Source: Takakia lepidozioides (Eukaryota > Streptophyta > Takakiopsida > Takakiales > Takakiaceae). From it: a stretch of 64,000 nt of DNA. The translations under genes were made by a program, and so were the position numbers. Location: contig CM060732.1 of the NCBI GenBank assembly GCA_030704615.1, forward strand, positions 77,915,053 to 77,979,052. The letters run 5' to 3'. How positions within the stretch are numbered: the stretch's first letter is position 1; each line of letters starts with the position of its first letter. The notes under the pieces are model-generated. The model was not told the origin of the DNA, did not search any database, and was given only the letters and a program-made list of their open reading frames with translations. Shown one piece after another: positions 11,901-22,453 of the stretch.

Positions 11901-14760
11901 CAGATATTGTTCTGGGTGTACAGTTCCGTACAGGGGTCTGCATTACCTTCAATGTGTAGGTCTACTATCATTGGAAATTGTCACATTTATTCTTCAAAAC
12001 ATTCTTCTATGGGCTAAAGTATTTTGTTTAGTTTCAGGAGGCAAACGCCGAGGACAACTGCGTTCACAGGGTTTTGCAAATCTGGAAGCATAAGTCCAAC
12101 GATCCTCCCTTGGAAAATGCACTTGTCCGGAACGAGGTTAGGGATATTTGGGAGTACATCCTCAGTCTATATCCACAGTCCGCTGATGCTATTGCAGCAA
12201 TTGGTGATGGTGCAAGCGGCCCGGCAGCAGACCTTCCTCCACCTCCGTCAGCCCGGAAGGTCCACCCTGCATCGCATACTATGGGTCTGTCCAGTAGACC
12301 CGGTTCAATGGACCTGTCTTTTGTGAGCCATCCTCCAGCAGACCTTCGTACTTCTGTGGCAGACCGGCAGTAGACCACACTGGGGCAGACGGGCTCTGAT
12401 TTTCCATTTGGGGCACCCTGGCGACCACAGAGGTCTGCGTTAGATGAGGAGGACCCTACCCTTCCCAAGTTCCGTTGTGGGGAAAGCAATCGGCATCTGG
12501 ACTGGTACAATGAGCTTCAGCGCATCGTTGCGTCGCGGTGGACCTTTGCTCCGTACCACTCGTCTAAGGAGTTCACCGCGGAGGAAGCTAGCCATCTTTT
12601 GGAGAAAGCCTGGGACTACGGAGTGGCGCTTCTGGGAGAGGAGACTGACCCACCACTTCTCACACAGCTTTTTCTCATGAACGACCCTCGCCCAGTGGAG
12701 ATAAGGCACATGTCCATCGCCCACCCAGTATTTGGAGTTCGTCCCAAACACTTCGCCGGGTTGACAGAGAGCGCATTCGAGGACATGGCACTGTCTTTCC
12801 TCCGCCGGCAGTGATTGCAATTTGGCAATTTCAGGTCTTACACAAAATTGAAAAAAGACCTCCAAAATCTGTAGATGGACCTGCTGCACGGAAGCTAGGA
12901 TTGTCGGGAAAGTGTTACGCAGGACGCCATCTTGTGGTTTGTCAGTGTGCAGGAGCGAGCGGTCCTCGACATTGTTTTCAACAATGCGCATGCTTTCCAA
13001 GTTTTGTGGAGCGAGATTCCAGTAGAGGACCGCGCCATAGCTTTGGGAGAGCTTGATGAGGCCTTCATGGATCGCCTCATGAAAAATATTGGCCTGTGAA
13101 CGAGAGTCTTTGATCATGGTATGCCAGATCAAGTAACCTTGTGTAGGTTTGGACGTCAGACAAACATACCTTATGTGAACTATCAGCAGACCTTGTATGA
13201 CCTACCACACTAGCAGACGTTGTTCTAACCAACCGATCAACAGACCTTGTATGAAGGACCGGACTTGCTTGTTTGAAGCAGCAGACCTCTGTATGGTTGC
13301 TCATAATGTTGTTGTATTTGCTGCAGAGTACGACCCGGAGGACGACGTTGTTCGCAAGGCCCTTGACCAATATGCTAATGGCGCTCGGCAGCTTCTAAGG
13401 GCCCTCCATGGCCATTCTGGCGTGGACTCACCCGTTAAATGCAAGCTCATTGGAGTGCAAGCAACATCAGACCCATCACACAAAGAAAACACCATGGAGA
13501 CCCACCAGGAGGTTAGCGAGCAGACTGTGGACCGAGCAGACCCGTCACAGGTCAACGCGATGCGATCCAGCAGACCGTGTCAGTGGAGATCAGGCGCAAC
13601 AGACCCCCAACATGATTCTCAGTACTCCCCGAGTGCCAGACATGGTAGGAGATCCCATGTCCGAAGCCATTTTCCTGCAGACGTTGGGCACAGTTCAACA
13701 GCAGACCTTTCCCCGGCAGACCTTCCCATTCGATCAGGAGACATTGCTAGGGGAAAACCTTGCCAACATATACCTTGCTACGGCGGTCTACCGATATTAG
13801 CAGGCATGAGCACACCTCCCAGGAGACCTTTCCGGCGTAGACCTTCCCAGATCATGCCCATACTTCGCCTCGGATGAGCTTGCCAGCGCAGACCCTGGCG
13901 GATGACACCATGGCAGAGCAGAGCATGTCACAGCACACCGTTCCTAATGAACAAATGCAAAGCAGACCAACCCAAAGCAGACCTCCCCGGAGCAGACATT
14001 TCCCCATGAGACCTTGGAGGAACATACCTTTGTTGAGAAGACCTTGTTTGAGGAGACCTTGGATGGTTCTATGCATGGCACATTAGCTGAGAACACCACG
14101 GTGGAAGTGCATCCCCACGCAGGTATGCATGCCTCACCATTCCAACACGAGCATACCCTGGTAGTGCAGGATAGCAGGGCAGGTAACATTCAGCAGGCGA
14201 TGCCGATTCCCCCTGGCACATATGAATTGCCAAAAATGAGAGGGGCAATTTATTTCCCCCCCACTGCTACATCTGCTGAGAAGCAGAAAATGGTAGTTGA
14301 TGTCACCCTTGCCACAAGACCTTTAGACATAGCACATCTTGAACCCATACAACATACCAATGTTGGTATTACTACCATGGAATATGACCAGCACTGTAGT
14401 GATCCTCAGCCGGATGTAGATCCCCTACTGTCCTTAGACCAATCTGTTGATAGGGTGCTTGTTATGTTCGAGTCCGCCGCGGAGATGGTAGACCCCACAA
14501 CAAACCTTGTATCACGGTTAGCAGACCTTGCCCATGCCTGCACAGACCTTGCGGTAGACCACACAGAGGTTTCTGCCCCTTCTCCTTCGGTGGGTCCAAT
14601 CGAAGAAGTATCTGTCGCAGGAGTGTCGGAATCGCAGTCACCCACAGCGCCCACAAAGGTCCGACTCCGTTGCATTTTAGTAGTCCTTGACATTGTCTTG
14701 TGTACTTTCAGCTTTCCTAATGTTTTGTGGTCTGCCAGTCGTGTGAAGGTTCTGGCGTCT
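8998..14760. repeat. GCAGACC heptamer array
   Basis: The heptamer GCAGACC, or its complement GGTCTGC, recurs roughly 30 or more times by hand count, in both orientations. One-base variants such as ACAGACC, GTAGACC and GCAAACC also occur. Under one exact hit would be expected by chance in a segment this size. The densest block is 10020-10205, where TGGCAGACCCNTGTGG-like units follow one another; others lie at 11430-11490, 11765-11950 and 13500-14000. The motif runs through both apparent introns and coding frames. It also appears inside the right end (44037-44100). Possible roles are subterminal protein-binding sites or simple-repeat expansion. Confidence 0.75.
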
Positions 14761-15144
14761 GAGGTCTCAGGTCGTGGTTGGTCGCAGGTCGTTAACATGG
14801 GGTCCAGCACAAAGGGTGGTCCAGTGGTGATTACACCGACTGTTGGGGCCAGTTCGACCCATGGTCTGCATGAATCGTCCAGAACGGGTCTACAAAGTAT
14901 CAATAAACCCAAGGACGAGGTCTTATTGCAAAGCAGAGCCAACTAGCTCTGGGATGGCATGAAAGAGACAGCCGTTGCATTGGAAAGGAAGTTGGAGAAA
15001 CCTGCTGAACTAAACAAAGCGACAGTGTCAGTGGCTGGGAAGAAGCGCATACCAGAGGCCACAGCAGAGCCGCTGGCAAAACCAATTCCCCCCAAGAAAG
15101 GTGTTGTAAAAAAAAAACAAGACGGGAGTGTAACACAATTTTAA
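10700..15144 (+). pseudogene. decayed multi-exon gene with C2H2-like finger
   Basis: Several plus-strand blocks read like exons of one protein of unknown family. Block 1 (about 10750-11215) has a possible C2H2 finger: C-P-F-C at 10838-10849, then an HVLDGGC segment. Block 2 (11215-11706) is in another frame, is acidic, and ends near DEDYNGLLVL. Block 3 starts after a good acceptor (TTTCAG, about 12034) and runs to 12814, with a single in-frame TAG at 12371-12373. Block 4 (12920-13099) encodes a helical segment ending at a TGA. Blocks at about 13300-13570, 14014-14946 and 14959-15144 (lysine-rich tail) follow. Frameshifts between blocks 1 and 2 and the stop suggest decay, although unrecognised introns may explain some. 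GCAGACC motifs inside the exons add repeated S-R-P, A-D and Q-T-type residues. I cannot assign a function. Position just inside the left TIR suggests an element gene. Confidence 0.45.
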
Positions 15145-15386
15145 GTAAATCTGGACTAAAGTTTGGTCCAGAACTAAGGAGAAATATCTGAATATCTATT
15201 TTTTAAATCATTTAAATGGATCATTTTAAATATAAATATAAAGATATAAATAATTGTTTGTCTATTAATATATAACATGAGCAATAAAGAAACTTCAGGA
15301 GAAAAAGCAGTTTGTATTTGGCTCATAAAGCAAGTTTCACTGTTCACTCGACGTTTAGTAAGATTTGAATGAGATACCAACAATCA

Positions 15387-15598
15387 GTAGCTCAGATGGT
15401 GAAGTGCACTAAGTGTCACCAAGATGATTATGGGGTCAAATCTTGCTACTGACGAGTGTGGTATGTTCCTGGGTGGTGTCCCATTCCAACACCACATGGC
15501 GGGGTTACTGTGAAAGAGGTTATACTATTAAGGGGGCATGATTTGTGAGCTGTCGCTCCCAGGTGTTTCCATTACATTAAAAAATAAATTAAAAAAAC
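15387..15598 (+). mobile_element. tRNA-derived SINE
   Basis: The head resembles a tRNA with an internal Pol III promoter: box A-like TAGCTCAGATGG at 15388-15399 and box B-like GGGGTCAAATC at 15432-15442. The body then carries GGGTGGTGTCCC and TTGTGAGCTGTCGCTCCC, and the end is A-rich (15577-15597). A truncated copy of the body is at 1311-1443. No clear flanking duplication is visible. It is not a functional tRNA gene because the head does not close into an acceptor stem. Confidence 0.65.
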
Positions 15599-15974
15599 GG
15601 GTGTCGGGTGATAACTCGCTTCATGATCCGCGACCTGATGGATGATTGGAGCACCAGTCATATTCGTAACCACGACTGAGCTTGTGAAGGCCGTTACTAT
15701 GTAACGTACAAGACAAATCAATCAAATATGTGAGCAAAACATGGTACAATGACGCAATACCATGAAATGAAATGAAAGAGAATGGGGAGACATTGATGAT
15801 AAACAACCAATTTTTATTTCAGAACCATATCAATTTGAGTAAGTCTCGCCCCATGCGGCATGGACCAATACAAGTAACGTAAACCATGTCAATGAGAGTA
15901 ACAACTTCTAGAATGAGGGCTGAACTCCGTTAATACAAGACGATGTCAGCTGACGTACTTATGATGAAAATATT

Positions 15975-16530
15975 TTGAGGAAAGCCATTTCCCAGAATCG
16001 GGATATTTTGACAAGGTTGGAGGGACCATTTTCAAATTTGTATTCTTCCGTTGTTCCGAAGGTTCCAGGGTCAACAGCTTTAAGTTCTTTTCTAGAACAA
16101 TATTGTGGAGGGTCTTCCGAAGATCCTGTAGCTGAAGTATCGGCGGAATCAAATGATTTCTGCGCTATGTACCCTGCGTATACGCCAGATACCCAAGGTT
16201 ATACACCCGGATCCCCGGGGTATACTCCCGTATCCCCAGAGTACACTCCCTCAACCCCAAAGTACACTCCGGCATCCCCAAAGTATACACCCTCATCGCC
16301 AGGGTATACTCCGGGATCCTCATAATACTCACCAATAGGATACTTTAGCCACCTCAAACCTGGGTCGGCCGCATTGGCCTCATTTTTGGCACAATACACA
16401 CCTACGTCAATTGTAAGTTCCAACCATTCGGAATCATCAGAAATAGAAATATTATTCACCGGCACACCGGAGTGTATTTGAACCAGTTCAGAATCTCCAT
16501 GTGGTTCCACCAAATACCCACAATAATCAG
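15975..16530 (+). pseudogene. frame with RNA polymerase II CTD-like heptads
   Basis: From 16179 the frame runs through seven consecutive seven-residue units of consensus Y-T-P-x-S-P-x. Tyr1, Thr2 and Pro3 are invariant, and position 5 is Ser or Thr in nearly all units. This is close to the Y-S-P-T-S-P-S repeat of the RPB1 C-terminal domain; the SPT5 C-terminal repeats are a weaker alternative. A TAA at 16323-16325 falls exactly on position 7 of unit seven, and the next codons read Tyr-Ser-Pro in register, so the stop seems to have cut a longer array. A short non-heptad motif occurs both before the array (GSTALSSFLEQY) and after it (GSAALASFLAQY), showing an internal duplication. No ATG fits well upstream, so the exon start is unknown. 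It lies inside the putative giant element. Confidence 0.55.
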
Positions 16531-16983
16531 TAGGATCAGTTTTTGGGTACCCGTGAAGTTTTCAAGAGATTCAGTGGGGGTGTCCTGAATCACCATGATA
16601 TAGTCCTTCATCTCAGTTTTAGGCAGGCATGCATGACAATATATTTAAACGCCAACGATGTCTCCGTTTTCGTTCTTCACTGTTGAATAATAAAGTATTC
16701 TTCATGATTTTTGAAACCAATTAAATGATCTGCACCTTTTGAGATTTCCAGTTTAATTGTGACTTTGATTTATTCCATTCCATTTATTCCATATTGCAGT
16801 CACAATTGAATGTCCCATATTCCAGCTTAATTGTAAGTTAGTTTCTTTCAATTCCATTTTTTCCAAGTGGGATTCCCATTTGTATATTGGCCTGATATCC
16901 GTAACATTATGATTTGTTTCAAACTTCGGCCTTTCCTCTCAATCCTGAAATAATGCCATGAGATATCTAATCCAAATAACATA

Positions 16984-19900
16984 ATGTTGTGTTTCATGTT
17001 CAGTGGTCATTCAAACATACCTGCGGATTGTCTGGTTGGCGAATGCAAAGAGATATGTGGGGAGTTCATCTCAACAAAATCACCAAACTTCAGCATAGAC
17101 CACGTAGCTTTGTATACTCTTAACCAAACGATCTCCGAGTGGGGAATAAATCCTGTGGGTGTACCTCCTGACCAACAACTGAAGTTTTCCTTCAAGATTG
17201 GAGCGGAGGTGAAGGAGCTTAATTATGGCTACGTTAAAGATGTTGAGATGGAGTCAGATGTGGAGAATTCAATGATGGTGGTTTTCATCTTGGAGGATGG
17301 TAGAGCGAAAAAGACGTTTGGCTTTTCTCTGGAATCTCGTCGCATTCGCAAGGCAATGATGACACCAGCTTTAAAGATGGGATTCACTTTCCCTGAAGGT
17401 GGTGCAGCCCTGACTGCTCAGGGATTCGTACGAGCTTGGAGCATTTTCCAAGATATACTCCATGCGCAGGGAAACATCAACAGAAAACAACGAGACGATG
17501 CGGCAACGAAGGGGGCAAAGGGTAAAGGTAAACTGAAGTCAACGGCGGGATCCTCTCAGACTAAGAATGAGGAGGAGCAGCCAGCCGGGAAAAAGAAAAA
17601 GAAAGAAGAGCTCGATATTGTATTTATGAATGTCTGCGATGAAACCAAGGTATCGGAAAGATATCAACAATTCAAAATTCTTCGTCATTGGAGTCCAGCA
17701 CACAATTATGGCTGCAAAGGTATGGTACATCAATATTTACCTCGCGCGATCGCGCGTGCTTCTATATTCTTCTCTGCTTCTATGAGAATCATCTTTCGGA
17801 TATTTCTTTGCGTTGCCTTATTATCATTATCGCGCGATCGCGTGTGCTTCTACTAGATGATTATATCAGATGCATCGACGACTTATTTCTAAGAGATGCA
17901 TAGCATGATAAGCAAGCACGCGTGCTTCTTTCTAGTTCAATTCCATGCTGATGTAACATTTTCCAAATCAGGACCTCGTGGAGGAGATTACTGACCAGGA
18001 ACAGAGGGACTACTACGCCGAATGGCCATCAAATTTCAATTATCCTCTGGTCATATAGCAATAATCGATTGTTGAAGATTTCTAAGCTCCTGAACGACCC
18101 AAATAAAACCCAAAAATTCGACACAACATTCCCGGAGAAAGTTGTTCACGCTAGGATATACTATGAGTTGAGGGGGAAGCCCAGGAAATTCAACGATAAC
18201 GTTTCCAAATCTGAAACCGTTCAGTGGAAGGTAATTATTCAGACTTCCTTTATTGTTTAATGTTTTGTTGTACATTCACTAGAACTATGTGTCCATGTTG
18301 TGTGTTGGCCTGACATGCTGTTCCTGTTGACCAGGAATTTTTGCAAACCTCACAACTTATATTGGAGATGCTTATCGTTAAGGAGGCCATGACCTTGGTC
18401 CTTTGCGATGACGATGTTTGGGAGAAGTGGCAGGAGGTTTTCAGAGAGTGGGAGAAGGGAAACCTCCTGGACATTAACGGAAAGAAGCATAAGGGTGTAC
18501 AATCGCAGCTCACAAAATCTGCAGTCTGCAAACTCCAAGGATTGAACCCCCTTCAAATGAAGAAGGTTGCGCAAAAGATTTTGAACTTGAAGATTTGTGT
18601 TTGTGGTCCTTACAAGGGAAAAGACCCCAAGATTCTTTGCCTGTCCGATTACATCGATCGAATAAAGGACAGACGGTTTATAATCGATGATGTCATGGTG
18701 GTATTGGGATTTGATGCCAGGAGCAAGCAGCATCCAGAGCCGTACACAAAAGCACAATGGCTCGAAGTGAAGAAAAGGTACAAGTTCAACAAGTCGGAGT
18801 TCGAGACATTCCGATCGAAATTGGGGGCCAAATACATTAAAAACAAAGTGAACATGAATATGAAGACCGAGAAAGTGAGTGACGCTTTCATCAAATACGT
18901 GCTTTCAAGAAGGAAATGGGCAACCTCAAGGATACCTTCAAGTCACATTACCAGTGCATAGGAGGGAAGCGGAGGTTCACGGATGCCAAAACACAATTGA
19001 AAATTGTGAGAAAGAGGGATTTCGATATCATCGCAATGGTGTTCATCAACACAGTCTGTGACGATGACTCAACTGTTTTCATGCAAAGAAATTACAAGAA
19101 TATTTTCAATGCGTTCTTCGAACAACAGCTGAGCCCTAATGTATTTGTCTTCTTCTCGACGCAGAGGTCCACTTCTAATCTAGTTTCGTACATAAGGTTT
19201 GGCGAGAGGCGACAAGTATATTTTGCTTCAGGGGTTGTATCTTCCTGGAGAGTTCGACAATCCTTACATGAGCCGACCAAAGTCATTTTCAAGGCCACTC
19301 ATGTGCCTTCATTACGTATTTCCTGCTACAGCTGCACGGATTGAGAACCACGAGGAGCACCTGCAGGGAGTGCTGATGTTCAGCCCCATTAAACCAGTGA
19401 TTAAGGCTCCGGACACTGAGCTCATGGAACACGAGAAATATTGTGCCGCTTATGAACACGAATTGCGGGTAAAGTCGAGCGACTACATTGCGTCCTTGTT
19501 CTGTGGCGAAGGGATGGCGGCTGTCAATGTTTTTGGAGGCGTAATGTTAACATCGGCTCTCCACGTAAGCAATTCCATTTCCATTTCCAATTCGATTTCC
19601 ATTTCCATTTCCATTTCTGAAACACATCTTTGGAACCTCGCGCGATCACGCGTTCATCCTATTTACTCAATGGTTGGCATCTTTTGCAGGTTAGGAACGT
19701 CCGAGTCCTTGATATAAACCACAATCTGAAAAAAGAATTCTGCGCGAATAAGGTTGCCGCTAACTACACACTCCTCCACACGGAGAATAAGGACGGAACC
19801 GAGGTTGGTGATGACATATTGGGAGGGCAGGAGACCCACAGGCACAATGGCGAAGGAAATGACGATGACGATGACGATGACGATGACGGACAAAGAGATC

Positions 19901-20395
19901 TGAAGACAGAGCAAAACCAAGAAGAAGGTGACGGAAATGCAACGTTGGACAAAATGAAGAACTTGAGAGAGGTGAAGAAGACAAGGGCGACTACCAACAC
20001 GATGATATCGTCATCAATTTCTTGCAAGAGGAGACAGAACAAATTGAGCAAGGCAGAAATCCACCAGCTGAACAAGCAGGGAGGGTAGTACGCGAAGAAA
20101 GCCACCATCCACAGGCCCTGACAAATACCGGTGAAGGAGACAATCCCGAGACAACTGTGCTGTCTTCCTCCACTGAAGAAGTGGGGGGAAACAATGTAAA
20201 GGATAACGCTGATTCTAGAGACGTCTTCGATAAGGAGATTTCAGAAATAGACTCAAGGGTGGGATTCAGTCTTGTGGAGGGAGATATGCCATTACGGATG
20301 TCACCATATCAAGGTTTAGCCAACGAGTTAGAGACATCGTTGATGGTCAGGCATCTAGGGCATTGGTCGGCGTTGAAAACTCTGTTGACGTGAGT
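16984..20395 (+). pseudogene. spliced gene, MTase-like motif, frameshifted
   Basis: This is a plus-strand gene of unrecognised family. Exon blocks: about 16984-17719 (lysine-rich end with KKKKKKEE); 17972-18230; 18335-19564 in three frames; 19690 to about 20395, acidic with nine Asp from a GATGAC repeat. Introns 17720-17971, 18231-18334 and 19565-19689 have GT and AG ends. Near 19490-19540 the frame reads SLFCGEGMAAVNVFGG and, after the last intron, VRVLDINHN. This resembles motif I plus the acidic strand of Rossmann-type SAM-dependent methyltransferases, but the match is short. Frame changes near 18050, 18900, 19200 and 19980 are not explained by obvious introns, so the gene looks decayed. 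Three introns carry the GCGATCGC-core element. Its function is unknown. Confidence 0.45.
19859..19887 (+). repeat. GATGAC microsatellite in exon
   Basis: About five units of GATGAC encode a run of aspartates in the last block of the 16984-20395 gene. Confidence 0.7.
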
Positions 20396-20667
20396 ATTGC
20401 AGATTATGAGCTGTCCTGACACTTGTAAAACTAAATTTACAAACTTGATATAACATCAGAATCTTTTACCAATGGAACTAATAACCTATTGCTCTGTGAT
20501 AGTCTCGTAAATCAATCGAAATTTATACGGAAGTCTAATCACCCGTCATCCGGCTTAGAGCAAGTGCCGCCAAAGCTGGTACTTCATTCTCCGCCTTCTG
20601 CTTTCCTTTCTGCATTCCATTGCGAAAAACTTCCAATGAATTAATAATTATTTCCTAATGGACAGGA

Positions 20668-21480
20668 TGATATGATCTATCCACCACACGACTATTCCCA
20701 AGCTGTCAATCCCGCGGATTTCTTTGCTCTTCCAATGGACCATGTCAGCCTGGATATTACGTCCTGGTTCTGGATGTCGGGTTCCTATGTAAGGTCTCCA
20801 GAATGGGCCAAAAACCCCTCTCGCAACGCAGCCTTGTATCTCCGCTGGAAGATTTAAGTTAGCAATGCGACATGAGATGAGAGACTTCCTCAAATGGGTC
20901 GTCAAGAAGTTTTGGGTCATCTTATGGAACACTGGCAAAGAAGAGACTGTCGTGGATTTCAAATCAGCCTTGTTCGGGAGGAACGCCCACAAGGTCATGC
21001 ATTACAGTTCCGACCAATGTGTGGAACATAGACTTACTTTCAACATATATTGGCCTACGCTACCTAAGGCCCCAATCTACTTCAAACGACTTTACAACTT
21101 GTTCGTAGACCCCGACTCTAAGCCTACAGGTCTAACACCCTGCTTATAGACGTCGTTAGAAACATGTACAAGTCTTTCCTCAATCCTCTGAGCCTGGTCA
21201 ATTTCCTACCTAAATACGAAGCACTTGTAGATCCATACAAGGATGATTTTTTGATGGGTCATTTGAAGCCCCACTTGGAGAAGTTGAGGCATTCAAAAAT
21301 GGACACTTGGGCCTTCAATGAGCAGAACCCTTTTGGAATACCTAAGGATATCTACTTTCAAGATGCTAGAGTGAAATTCACTAATCGCTGGGACTTTCCA
21401 TGGCTTAAGAACAAGGATAAATGGGATGCACATCTAAAGTACCTAGAGGCCCTGGAAGTGGAACATGGGATATTAAAGTG
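20668..21480 (+). pseudogene. FCP1/NIF-like domain, C-terminal half
   Basis: After an acceptor at about 20667 the frame includes GSYVRSPEWAKNPSRNAALY, followed in another frame (from about 20838) by FKLAMRHEMRDFLKW and KKFWVILWN. This resembles the middle and C-terminal half of plant FCP1-homology (NIF) phosphatase-like proteins. A second frame change near 21145 leads to IDVVRNMYKSFLNPLS and WAFNEQNPFGIP (stop 21479), the usual C-terminal pattern with the N-P-F-G motif. The N-terminal part with the catalytic aspartates is missing here. At least two frameshifts make it non-functional as read. FCP1-type enzymes act on phosphoserine of the RNA polymerase II CTD; whether this branch has that activity is unknown. 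Confidence 0.55.
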
Positions 21481-21584
21481 ACTAATTTTGAGAATGAATT
21501 GGGATTCTGAGGTCATTGAGTTCTTTATATGTTCATGGGATTCTTCTTTTCTTGATTTACTTAAGTGTCTTTATCACTCCTTCA

Positions 21585-21998
21585 CAGATCCGACAGCCTA
21601 GATCTCCACCTGTGAGGGGACCCCGCTTGATAATTTTTGACGTTAATGGAATGATATGCAAAATAACGAAGCGCCAGAGCCCAGGACCTGCTCCACGTTT
21701 TTCGGAATCTGATTATAGCATTCCTGCTATTGTTGGGTATCGGCAAATCTTTAGACAGAAGATGTACCGGGAAGTTTGGCAAAAGTTACACAAGCACTTC
21801 ATTTTAGGTATCTGGAGTTGCATGGTGCTTAAAAACTTAAATGTCATTCTGGATTTGCTCCTACGTGGTCTTCCACGGCCAGTGTTCATCATGTCGCAGG
21901 AGGATTATATCATTTGCCCAAGCAATCTGCACCCAAATTACCGAACGGGACAAGATCAACCTCATGTGTTCTTGAAATCACTCCTTAAAGTATGGTAG
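21585..21998 (+). pseudogene. FCP1/NIF-like domain, N-terminal half
   Basis: After a good acceptor (CTTCACAG, about 21587) one frame carries RLIIFDVNGMICKI, then RQIFRQKMYREV, LGIWSCM and VFIMSQEDYIICPSNLHP. This is the first half of the FCP1-homology fold, ending at KVW and TAG (21996-21998). Active HAD phosphatases of this group have D-x-D-x-T/V; here the loop is D-V-N-G, so the second Asp (general acid/base) is Asn. Land plants are known to have FCP1-like proteins with a DVNG loop, so this may reflect a non-catalytic subfamily and not decay. The C-terminal half does not follow. A related C-terminal half lies upstream (20668-21480), in an order opposite to a normal protein, which suggests two gene copies. 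Confidence 0.6.
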
Positions 21999-22453
21999 AG
22001 TTCTGAAGGTTTTTACAATCAGAGTAACACTCTGCTGATTGATGATACAAACTTAGAGATTTCTTGCTTAGCTGCTTGAAATTTGAGAACGTCTCAAGCT
22101 TCTTGAAAGCAAGGAGAATATGATTTTCACCTTTCAAAGTTAACGATCCACAGTTCAAGCCTCTTCTTGACTATATTGACAATTCACAATATCATGATTT
22201 CCGAGTAAATGATAAGTAAATATTCACGTCCTATTGTGGATACAGTTACTATTTAAAATGGATTGTGAAGACCATGGAATTTCAGTCTTCTTCTGATATT
22301 CTTTTGCTTTGCATGGAAATTGTTATATTGCCAAACCATATGTAACGATCAATGGATTCGTTGTTCTTTTATGTCCATCGATTTCTTTTCGGAACCACAC
22401 GTGGTCACGCGTTCTTCCAACTCAACTTTGTTGACATATATTTCATTTGCAGG

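Noticed and set aside
8998-14760. CRISPR-like array from the recurrent GCAGACC motif
   Set aside because: The motif is too short, irregularly spaced, in both orientations, and in a plant nuclear context.
15387-15460. Functional tRNA gene
   Set aside because: Box A and box B are present, but the ends do not pair as an acceptor stem and a SINE body with an A tail follows.
16199-16513. Minus-strand frame with V-Y-P-G-D repeats
   Set aside because: It is the shadow of the CTD-like heptads on the opposite strand.
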